Shown one piece after another: positions 1 to 4,903 of a DNA stretch of 7,840 nucleotides. The number at the start of each line of letters is the position of its first letter. Position 1 is the stretch's first letter. The notes below the pieces were generated by a model. That model saw nothing but the letters and a program-made list of their open reading frames with translations. It searched no databases and was not told the origin of the DNA. A program made the position numbers and the translations under genes. Source of the stretch: an uncultured Pseudomonadota bacterium. GTDB lineage: Bacteria > Myxococcota_A > UBA796 > CAJQPC01. The DNA is taken from assembly GCA_937915955.1 (NCBI GenBank), contig CALGIB010000544.1:1-7840 (forward strand). Reading direction: 5' to 3'.

Positions 1-424
1 GGACCTCGGGCAGGCGGTCCCGCACCTCTTGCAGCTTGCGCACCTGCTCCTGGTTCTCGGCCAGGCAGTAGACGCTGCCCGAGTCGATCAGGACGAACGC
101 GCACTCCTCGGCCGTGCTGCTGGGGTAGATGGTCGTGGTGGCGCCTGCCGCACACAAGACACCGAGATCGCAGAGGATCCAATCGACGCGAGTGGTACAG
201 AGGATGGCGGCGCGATCACCCCGCTCCAGGCCCAGTGACTTGAGGCCCGAGGCGATCCGGCGCACGCGGTGGCCGACCTCGGCCCACCTCATCGTGCGCC
301 AGTTCTCTTGCGCGTCCGGGTAGTAGAAGGCGTCGCCATCGGGGGTCATGGCGACCCGGTCCAGGAACATGGCCGCCAGCGAGGCGTACTGCTTGCCGAC
401 CTTCCGCTCGGGGTCTTCGTGCAT
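1..424 (-). CDS. Long-chain acyl-CoA synthetase (AMP-forming), N-terminal 141 residues, cut by window edge
   Basis: The minus-strand frame from the ATG at 422-424 stays open to the window edge. It encodes the start of an ANL-superfamily adenylate-forming enzyme of the long-chain fatty acyl-CoA ligase type, which would activate a fatty acid with ATP and join it to CoA. Visible family features are an early MFLDRV segment, a W-x-x-M-x-W-x-E-V-x-x-R-V-x-x-I-A-x-G-L helix, G-L-E-R-G-D-R-A-A-I-L, then W-I-L-C-D-L-G-V-L-C-A-A-G-A-T-T-T-I-Y-P-S-S-T, the usual lead into the N-terminal domain of long-chain ligases. The ATP-binding A3 motif and the catalytic C-terminal domain lie outside the window, so activity cannot be judged. 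The start is supported by GGAG 6 nt upstream, with AAGGAGG a little further out. It follows the phosphorylase gene after 159 nt of GC-rich sequence holding imperfect inverted repeats but no promoter I can defend. Co-transcription with the upstream operon is possible but unproven. Confidence 0.88.
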   Translation of the reverse strand, partial: MHEDPERKVGKQYASLAAMFLDRVAMTPDGDAFYYPDAQENWRTMRWAEVGHRVRRIASGLKSLGLERGDRAAILCTTRVDWILCDLGVLCAAGATTTIYPSSTAEECAFVLIDSGSVYCLAENQEQVRKLQEVRDRLPEV

Positions 425-583
425 CGGAGTCTCCAGGGTCCTCCTTGCGTATCGCGCGGAGGGCCGGGCCTACCAGATGCGCGCGACCAGGAGTGCGGCC
501 CGAGCCCGTTCGGCGCTCAGGCTCCGCCGGCTCTCGCGCCCCCCGGGCCGGGCCCCTGGGCCTGAAGCGGGGCGCTCTGGGAC

Positions 584-1345
584 TCACTGGAAGCGGTAGA
601 GCGTGTTGTTGAAGTCGGGGGGCTCCAGGCGCTCGAGCACGTGCCGGACCAGCTCGCCCATGACGAGGCGGCTCCGCTGCAGGGACTCGGTGACCCCGGC
701 CTGATCCGGCGACCGGTGCTCGGGGTGGCTGAGCTTGTGCCCCACGACCAGGCCCGCGCATGGGATGCCCAGCTCGTTGGCCAGCACGAGCTCGGGGGCC
801 AGGGTCATCGAGTTGACCTGGGCCCCGAGGCGGGCCCACATCCGGTTCTCGGCCCGGGTCTTGGTGCGCGGGCCTGCGACGTAGCCGAAGTCCACCTCGG
901 CTCGGATGGGCGTCCCCATTTCCTCGGCGATCTCGCTGATCTGTCGGTTCATCGAGGCGCTGACCAGGCCCTCGTCGAGCACCAGGTGGGGTCCTCCACC
1001 CTCGGCGAACATCGTGCAGGTGCTGCCGTCGGGCAGCCGGTTGTCCAGCATCAGCACGTCGCGGACGAGCAGCGGCTCGAACAAGGGGACCTCGCGGTCC
1101 AGGACCCCGACCGAGCTCGTGACCACCAGCGCCCTGACCCCCAGGGCGTGCAGCGCGTAGGCGCTGGCGCGCCAGTTCAGCTGGTGGGGCAGCAGCCGAT
1201 GCGGGAGTCCGTGACGGTAGAGGACGAGGCGGTCGCCACCGACGCGGTGGACGCGCGTCGCCCCGAAGGGGGTGTCCACGTGCATGGGCTCACCCAGCAG
1301 CCCCGCGTCGTGAAAGGCGCTCCCCAGGATGGCGGCGACAGGCAT
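584..1345 (-). CDS. Purine phosphorylase family protein (MTAP/PNP-like) with altered active site
   Basis: This 253-residue protein belongs to the PNP/MTAP branch of nucleoside phosphorylases, which split purine nucleosides or methylthioadenosine with phosphate. Seen: R44-H45-G46 with the following P-H-R-L-L-P-H-x-x-N-W-R-A, matching the RHG...IPPH..NYRA phosphate/ribose region; V75-T-S-S-V-G80, matching the SA-V-G segment; G158-P-R-T-K-T-R-A-E-N-R-M, matching GPRFxTxAExRM; and S179-M-T-L-A-P-E, matching GMTxxPE. Differences: the N-terminal phosphate loop reads L-G-S-A-F-H-D rather than GG(T/S)GL, and the stretch that normally carries the base-recognising Asp or Asn (TDYD in MTAP) reads V-G-H-K-L-S-H (201-207). 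Substrate is therefore uncertain, and a non-catalytic or shifted role is possible. The start lies 16 nt after the regulator stop codon, which suggests one transcript. No strong ribosome-binding site is visible, so translational coupling is likely. Nearby upstream ATGs are out of frame. Confidence 0.82.
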   Translation of the reverse strand: MPVAAILGSAFHDAGLLGEPMHVDTPFGATRVHRVGGDRLVLYRHGLPHRLLPHQLNWRASAYALHALGVRALVVTSSVGVLDREVPLFEPLLVRDVLMLDNRLPDGSTCTMFAEGGGPHLVLDEGLVSASMNRQISEIAEEMGTPIRAEVDFGYVAGPRTKTRAENRMWARLGAQVNSMTLAPELVLANELGIPCAGLVVGHKLSHPEHRSPDQAGVTESLQRSRLVMGELVRHVLERLEPPDFNNTLYRFQ

Positions 1346-1361
1346 GACCCATCATCGCAGC

Positions 1362-2723
1362 TCAGCCCTTGATGCGGTAGCGCTGCATCTTGCGGTACAG
1401 GGTCTTGCGATCGAAGCCCAGGGCCTTGGCCGCCTTGGTCTTGTTGCCGCGCACCGCCGCCAGCACCCGTCGGATGTAGCTCTCCTCGACCACGTGCATC
1501 GGCACGAGCTGCTCGGGATCGTCCGTTCCGGCGAGCACGTGCTCGGGGCGAAACCCCCGGATCCGGGCGGGCAGGTCGTCGAGCTGGACCTGGCTGCTGC
1601 GGGTCAGCGCGACGGCGCGCTCGATCGCGTTCTCGAGCTCGCGCACGTTTCCGGGCCAGCGATAGTCCAGCAGCTGCTTGGCGGCGCTGTTGGACAGGCC
1701 GTCTACGGAACGCCCGCTGCGCGCGCTGATGCGCTCCAGGAAGTGCTCGGCCAGCAGCAGCACGTCGCTGCCCCGACTTCGCAGCGGGGGCACCTCGATC
1801 CGGATGACGTCCAGCCGGTAGAACAGGTCCTCGCGGAAGAGCCCATCGGCGACGATGCTGTCCAGATCCCGGTTGGTCGCCGCCACGATGCGCGCGTCGT
1901 AGGCGCGCTCCTGGTCCCCGCCCAGAGGCCTCACCTTGCGGGTCTGCAGCGCCCGGAGCAGCTTGGGCTGGATGTGCAGCGGCAGCTCGCCGACCTCGTC
2001 CAGGAGCAGCGTGCCGCCGTCCGCCTCGACGAACATGCCCTTGCGGCGGCTCCGCGCGTCCGTGAAGGCTCCGCGCTCGTGGCCGAACAGCTCGCTCTCG
2101 ATCAGGGTGTCGGGCAGCGCGGCCAGGTTCACCGCGACGAAGGGCCCGCCCTCGCGTCGGCTGCGACGATGCAGCACCTCGGCCACGAGCTCCTTGCCCG
2201 TGCCGCTCTCGCCCACGATCAGCACCGGGGCGTCGCTGCTGGCGGCCAGCTCGACCAGGTCGAAGAGCGCCTGCATGACCGAGCTCTCGCCGACCAGCCC
2301 CTCGAAGCTCTCGCGCCCCTGGACCACCCGCTCGAGCCGGGCGACCTCGCGCCGCAGCGTGCTGTGCTCGACCGCGCGGTCGACCAGCAGCTCCAGCGCC
2401 CGCGCATCCAGGGGGCTGGTCTGTACACCGAAGGCCCCCGCCCGCGTGGCCTGGTCCAGGAGCTCGGGTGGACCCGCCGGGACCAGCGCGATCACCGGCA
2501 GGCCGTCGTGGTCGGAGAACAGATGCTGGCAGAGCTCCAGCCCCGACATGCCGTGCAGGTCGAAGGCCGTGACCACCGCGTCCACCCGCTGGGCGCGCAG
2601 CGTCTTGAAGGCCTCGGAGACCTGCCTGGCGCACAGGACCTCGAAGCCTGCGCCCTCGAGCATGGAGCTGGCCTGGGCGGGCTCGGGGTGTACGACCAGG
2701 ACCAGGCCGCGAGCCTTGGACAT
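1362..2723 (-). CDS. Sigma54-dependent transcriptional activator with degenerate (pseudo) receiver domain
   Basis: This 453-residue NtrC-type protein would use ATP hydrolysis to open promoter complexes of RNA polymerase-sigma54. Domains: receiver-like (about 6-118), AAA+ (about 142-385) and Fis-type helix-turn-helix (about 412-450). AAA+ motifs: Walker A GESGTGKE (171-178), GAFTDA in place of GAFTGA (218-223), Walker B GGTLLLDEVGE (236-246), F-R-E-D-L-F-Y-R-L (296-304) and WPGNVREL (356-363). In the receiver the acidic pair is H12-P13, the phospho-Asp position is A53 (T-A-F-D where T-D is expected), the Thr/Ser switch is V81 and the conserved Lys is S103, so ordinary phosphorelay control looks impossible. 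I chose the ATG at 2723 because AGGAGGT sits 7 nt upstream and the receiver fold begins directly after it. The frame is open to 2777, but those upstream ATGs lack such a site. The gene lies 57 nt after the DUF1858-like gene, 16 nt before the phosphorylase gene, and downstream of a sigma54 promoter, suggesting autoregulation. No histidine kinase gene is in the window. Confidence 0.95.
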   Translation of the reverse strand: MSKARGLVLVVHPEPAQASSMLEGAGFEVLCARQVSEAFKTLRAQRVDAVVTAFDLHGMSGLELCQHLFSDHDGLPVIALVPAGPPELLDQATRAGAFGVQTSPLDARALELLVDRAVEHSTLRREVARLERVVQGRESFEGLVGESSVMQALFDLVELAASSDAPVLIVGESGTGKELVAEVLHRRSRREGGPFVAVNLAALPDTLIESELFGHERGAFTDARSRRKGMFVEADGGTLLLDEVGELPLHIQPKLLRALQTRKVRPLGGDQERAYDARIVAATNRDLDSIVADGLFREDLFYRLDVIRIEVPPLRSRGSDVLLLAEHFLERISARSGRSVDGLSNSAAKQLLDYRWPGNVRELENAIERAVALTRSSQVQLDDLPARIRGFRPEHVLAGTDDPEQLVPMHVVEESYIRRVLAAVRGNKTKAAKALGFDRKTLYRKMQRYRIKG

Positions 2724-2730
2724 GCCGACG

Positions 2731-2737
2731 ACCTCCT
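2731..2737 (-). promoter_or_regulatory. Ribosome-binding site AGGAGGT of the sigma54 activator gene
   Basis: AGGAGGT on the minus strand, 7 nt before the ATG at 2723. It is the reason for rejecting the longer reading frame starting at 2777. Its first three bases also belong to the 3' arm of the hairpin at 2735-2769. Confidence 0.85.
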
Positions 2738-2769
2738 GCGGCGGGCGGATCATCACCGCCCCCCGCAGG
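2735..2769 (-). promoter_or_regulatory. Intercistronic hairpin overlapping the regulator ribosome-binding site
   Basis: Read as minus-strand RNA, CCTGCGG-G-GGGCGG pairs with CCGCCC-G-CCGCAGG across a 7-nt loop (TGATGAT). The stem has 13 pairs interrupted by one G-G mismatch. It fills most of the 57-nt gap between the DUF1858-like gene and the activator gene, and its last three bases are the AGG of the AGGAGGT ribosome-binding site. No T-run follows, so an ordinary intrinsic terminator is unlikely. Possible roles are lowering regulator translation relative to the first gene, an RNA processing or stability element, or a protein-binding site. The structure is visible; the role is inferred. Confidence 0.6.
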
Positions 2770-2780
2770 ACTGGCAACCG

Positions 2781-3179
2781 CTACCAGGCCACGCCCTCGT
2801 CGTCGTCGTCGTCGTCCCCGTCCTCGTCCTCGTCCTCGTCGACCTCCTCGTCGTCGACGTCGTCGACCTCGTCGTAGGCCTCGAAGCCTTCCTCATCCAG
2901 CTCGTCGTCCTCTTCCTCCTCGACCTCTTCCTCCTCGCCGCTCTCCTCCTCGTCTTCGTCCAGCAGCCCGCCCTCGCCCCAGGTCGAGCCCTCGATCGCC
3001 AGCGCGTCGATCAGGTCCACCTTGAGCTCCCAGGCGTTCAGGCCGTGGGCTCGAGCCAGGCGCTCGAGGGTCCAGGTCATCTCCTTGGTCCCTACCTCGA
3101 CCCCGTACTCGGACAGGACATCCATGGCTTCGGGGTAGTCGCAGAGCTCTGCGATGCGGGTGCGCGTAGTGATCGACAT
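2781..3179 (-). CDS. DUF1858/ScdA_N-like small protein with polyacidic C-terminal tail
   Basis: This 132-residue protein has two parts. Residues 6-62 resemble the DUF1858/ScdA N-terminal fold: an I-A-E-L-x-x-Y-P-E-A-M-D-V-L-x-E-Y-G-V segment, then T-L-E-R-L-A-R-A-H-G-L-N-A-W-E-L-K-V-D-L-I-D-A-L. The Cys-rich turn found in many members after the first helix is replaced by V-E-V-G-T-K-E-M-T-W, so metal or redox chemistry through that site is unlikely; a lone C13 remains. Residues 72-132 form the tail: 43 of 61 are Asp or Glu, with no Lys or Arg, ending Asp6-Glu-Gly-Val-Ala-Trp. No signal peptide or membrane segment is visible, so it is probably cytoplasmic. The start at 3179 is chosen because GGAGG lies 4 nt upstream and the predicted sigma54 transcript begins near 3196, which excludes the longer frame to 3311. 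As first gene of the operon with the activator, it may be its sensor, anti-activator or partner. That role is inference; tail function (nucleic-acid mimicry, calcium or basic-protein binding) is unknown. Confidence 0.83.
   Translation of the reverse strand: MSITTRTRIAELCDYPEAMDVLSEYGVEVGTKEMTWTLERLARAHGLNAWELKVDLIDALAIEGSTWGEGGLLDEDEEESGEEEEVEEEEDDELDEEGFEAYDEVDDVDDEEVDEDEDEDGDDDDDDEGVAW
2797..2876. repeat. Impure trinucleotide repeat encoding the acidic tail
   Basis: On the plus strand this is a run of TCG and TCC triplets with few interruptions, starting with six successive TCG units (2797-2814). On the minus strand it encodes the Asp/Glu-rich end of the DUF1858-like protein as GAC and GAG codons, and a looser version continues to about 2960. 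Triplet repeats of this kind can change copy number by replication slippage without breaking the frame, so tail length may vary between strains. Confidence 0.7.
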
Positions 3180-3206
3180 CAGACCTCCGGGTGACGCACC
3201 GGCCGC

Positions 3207-3222
3207 AGCAACCCCCGTGCCA
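3207..3222 (-). promoter_or_regulatory. Sigma54 promoter, exact consensus, for the DUF1858-like/activator operon
   Basis: The minus strand reads TGGCAC-GGGGG-TTGCT, identical to the -24/-12 consensus TGGCAC-N5-TTGC(A/T). The -12 C is at 3208, so transcription should start near 3196, giving a leader of about 17 nt that holds the GGAGG ribosome-binding site just before the ATG at 3179. The element lies in the 115-nt gap behind the sulfatase gene, downstream of its terminator-like hairpin. The second gene of the driven operon encodes a sigma54 activator, which fits positive autoregulation. Exact match, correct strand and ideal spacing make chance unlikely. Confidence 0.87.
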
Positions 3223-3277
3223 ACCCAGAACCACGACTCGGCGACTCTGACGTGGGGCGTCCCGCTACAGCCGGGGC

Positions 3278-3295
3278 AAAACGCCACGGGGCGTT
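3278..3295 (-). terminator. Compact intrinsic-terminator-like hairpin after the sulfatase gene
   Basis: The minus strand reads AACGCC-CCGT-GGCGTT-TT: a 6-bp stem with a 4-nt loop, running into a short T-run (four Ts, two of them in the stem). The first A is the last base of the sulfatase TGA stop codon. It lies between the sulfatase and the sigma54 promoter of the next operon, where an insulating terminator would make sense. The T-run is short, so termination may be partial. Confidence 0.5.
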
Positions 3296-4764
3296 CAGCC
3301 CGGGTCCTCACCCGGCGCGACCACGCCCGCGTACCTCGGCTGCATGGACAGCTCGACCCGGTCCAGCTCGCGCTCGAGCTGGCGCACGGTCCGTGGATGG
3401 TCGGCCGCGACGTCCCGGGTCTCGTAGGGGTCCTCCTGCAGGTCGAACAGGAGCCTCTCGCCGCCGTACAGCTGGGTGCCGTGCCGCATCAGCTTGAAGC
3501 GCGCGTCTCGGCACATCGCGAGCTCGGCCCGCTGACCGCGCACGTCGAAGAACGCGTAGGCGTGCTCCTGGCCCGGCGACCCGCTGCGCAACACCTCGGA
3601 CAGATCGCGGCCGCTGACCCGCGGCGCCCGGAGGCCGCTGAGCCCCGCCAGCGTCGGCAGCAGATCGACCTCGTTGACCCTGCCCTCGTGCACGCCGCCC
3701 GGCTCGAGCACGCCGGGCATGCGGATCAGCAGCGGCTTGCGGGCCGCGCCCTCGAACATGACGCCCTTCCACCAGAGGCCGTGATCCCCGGCCATGTCCC
3801 CGTGATCGCTGGAGTAGACCAGGATGGTGGAGTCGGCCAGCCCCTGCGCCTCGAGCTCCTCGAGCAGCAGTCCCACCATCCAGTCGGTCTGCTCGATGGC
3901 GCCGGCGTAGCGCGCGTGCAGCAGCGCGGTCTGCTCGGCCGTCAGGCGGCTCCAGCCGCGGCGCGCGCGGTTCTTCTCGGCCGAGGGGCAGATGGCACCC
4001 AGGCCATGGGCCACCGGCAGCTCGAGCAGGTCCTTGGGGTCGTAGCGAAAGTAGAAGTCCTCGAGCAGCGTGAAGGGGTGATGGGGCAGCCGCAGCGAGG
4101 TGTAGAGGAAGAAGGGCTGCGTGCCCTGCCGCTGCAGCCAGCGCCGGGACTCCTGGAGCAGGACCCAGTCGGGGCTCAGGTAGAGCGCGCCGTGCACCTT
4201 GCCGTGCAGGTCGGGGGCCGGCATCGCGTCCCAGAGGGCCTGCTCGGACTCCGGCTTCCAGGTCCTCCCCGTCACCCCGAGCTCGGCCCGCAGCTCGCGC
4301 CGCAGCCCCTCGAAGGCCGCCGGCGACGCCTCCTCGTTGAAGACCTCCTCGAAGCCAGCGAAGCCGGGGGCCGACTCGTCCGCCCAGGTGTGCAGCTTGC
4401 CGTGGCAGGCGGTGGCGTAGCCGGCCTCGCGCCAGAGCTCGGGCAGGCAGGCGTTGCGCGGGTCGAAGCCCAGCGCGTTGTGGAGCTGCCCGTGCTCCCT
4501 CGGCCACAGGCCCGTCAACCAGCTCTGGCGGGTCGGCGCGCAGCTGGGCGCGGCCACGTAGGTGTTGCGCAGCCGCAGGCTCTGGGCGGCGAGCGCGTCC
4601 AGGTTGGGCGTCTTGACCAGGGGGTGCCCCTCGAAGCCGGACCAGCGCACGTTGTGCTGATCCGAGCTGATCCAGACGACGTTCCAGGGCCGGCCACTCG
4701 GAGCCATGCCGAGGCAGGCCAAGGAGGCGGCGCCGGTTAGCAGCTCCCGGCGAGAAAGTGGCAA
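3295..4764 (-). CDS. Formylglycine-dependent sulfatase with Tat signal peptide
   Basis: This 489-residue hydrolase should cleave sulfate esters (or related phosphonate/phosphate esters). The motif C75-A-P-T-R79 is the C-x-P-x-R signature in which Cys is oxidised to formylglycine. Other family features: W-I-S-S-D-Q-H (31-37) at the metal site, G-K-L-H (122-125), L-P-H-H-P-F near 226-231, and S-S-D-H-G-D-M-A-G-D-H-G-L-W-W-K-G (318-334) with metal-ligand Asp320/His321. The N-terminus, L-S-R-R-E-L-L followed by a short hydrophobic stretch, is a Tat-type signal, so the protein is probably exported folded after cytoplasmic maturation; L-A-C at 15-17 is a weak lipobox at best. The start is TTG at 4764 because GGGGAGGT lies just upstream; an in-frame GTG seven codons earlier lacks such a site. 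No maturase (FGE or AtsB) gene is in the window, so it must be elsewhere. The true substrate cannot be read from the sequence. The gene stands alone between two outward-facing sigma54 promoters. Confidence 0.92.
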   Translation of the reverse strand: MPLSRRELLTGAASLACLGMAPSGRPWNVVWISSDQHNVRWSGFEGHPLVKTPNLDALAAQSLRLRNTYVAAPSCAPTRQSWLTGLWPREHGQLHNALGFDPRNACLPELWREAGYATACHGKLHTWADESAPGFAGFEEVFNEEASPAAFEGLRRELRAELGVTGRTWKPESEQALWDAMPAPDLHGKVHGALYLSPDWVLLQESRRWLQRQGTQPFFLYTSLRLPHHPFTLLEDFYFRYDPKDLLELPVAHGLGAICPSAEKNRARRGWSRLTAEQTALLHARYAGAIEQTDWMVGLLLEELEAQGLADSTILVYSSDHGDMAGDHGLWWKGVMFEGAARKPLLIRMPGVLEPGGVHEGRVNEVDLLPTLAGLSGLRAPRVSGRDLSEVLRSGSPGQEHAYAFFDVRGQRAELAMCRDARFKLMRHGTQLYGGERLLFDLQEDPYETRDVAADHPRTVRQLERELDRVELSMQPRYAGVVAPGEDPG

Positions 4765-4767
4765 CTG

Positions 4768-4775
4768 ACCTCCCC
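4768..4775 (-). promoter_or_regulatory. Ribosome-binding site supporting a TTG start for the sulfatase
   Basis: GGGGAGGT on the minus strand is followed by CAG and then TTG (4764-4762), which begins the Tat signal peptide M-P-L-S-R-R. No ATG lies in frame at a suitable place. The alternative GTG at about 4783-4785 lies upstream of this site rather than behind it. Confidence 0.7.
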
Positions 4776-4786
4776 TCAAGGGCACG

Positions 4787-4802
4787 TGGCACGCAGCTTG
4801 CT
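4787..4802 (+). promoter_or_regulatory. Sigma54 promoter, exact consensus, upstream of the ATP-grasp gene
   Basis: The plus strand reads TGGCAC-GCAGC-TTGCT, again identical to the sigma54 -24/-12 consensus. The -12 C is at 4801, so the start is predicted near 4813, with a leader of about 91 nt before the ATG at 4904. The element sits in the 139-nt divergent gap between the sulfatase and the ATP-grasp gene, 22 nt from the sulfatase start codon, so sigma54 polymerase bound here could interfere with sulfatase transcription. It probably drives the ATP-grasp gene and perhaps the two genes after it. Confidence 0.85.
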
Positions 4803-4812
4803 CATCGGCGTG

Positions 4813-4903
4813 CGCTCCCAGACCAGAAACCCGACTCGGGCCTTCCCAGGTCGACCCACTACCCCGGCGGAGCCTTCCCCGCCCTCTCCCAGGACCCGCA
4901 ACC
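4813..4903 (+). other. Predicted 5' leader of the ATP-grasp transcript
   Basis: This is the non-coding stretch between the predicted sigma54 start and the ATG. It is C-rich and holds two small possible stems: CCCG-ACT-CGGG (4830-4840), and GGCGG pairing with CCGCC across 8 nt (4866-4883). AGGA at 4891-4894 is a weak ribosome-binding site 9 nt from the ATG. I do not recognise a riboswitch class. Confidence 0.4.

Noticed and set aside
425..583. Possible promoter or terminator between the phosphorylase and acyl-CoA synthetase genes
   Set aside because: GC-rich imperfect inverted repeats are present, but there is no T-run, no -24/-12 pair and no convincing -35/-10, so no site is called.
2724..2777. 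N-terminal extension of the activator from the ATG at 2777 or 2753
   Set aside because: Neither ATG has a good ribosome-binding site, the ATG at 2753 lies in the hairpin loop, and AGGAGGT is correctly spaced only for 2723.
2797..2876. Triplet tract considered as a CRISPR-like or structural repeat array
   Set aside because: There are no spacers or unit structure. It is fully explained as Asp/Glu codons in frame with the small protein.
1329..3194. Long plus-strand open frame (621 codons) opposite the activator and phosphorylase genes
   Set aside because: High GC content leaves antisense frames open. Its protein is low-complexity, rich in Gln, Leu, His and Asp, with a Val/Leu run opposite the acidic triplet tract, and shows no family motif. 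The opposite strand carries clear domains.
3180..3311. N-terminal extension of the DUF1858-like gene to 3311
   Set aside because: It would begin upstream of the predicted transcript start and run through the sulfatase terminator and the sigma54 promoter. GGAGG supports 3179.
3154..4740. Plus-strand open frame (528 codons) opposite the sulfatase
   Set aside because: It is antisense to a gene with intact CxPxR and DHG motifs. The translated product is Arg/Ala/Gly/Gln-rich and unlike any family I recognise.
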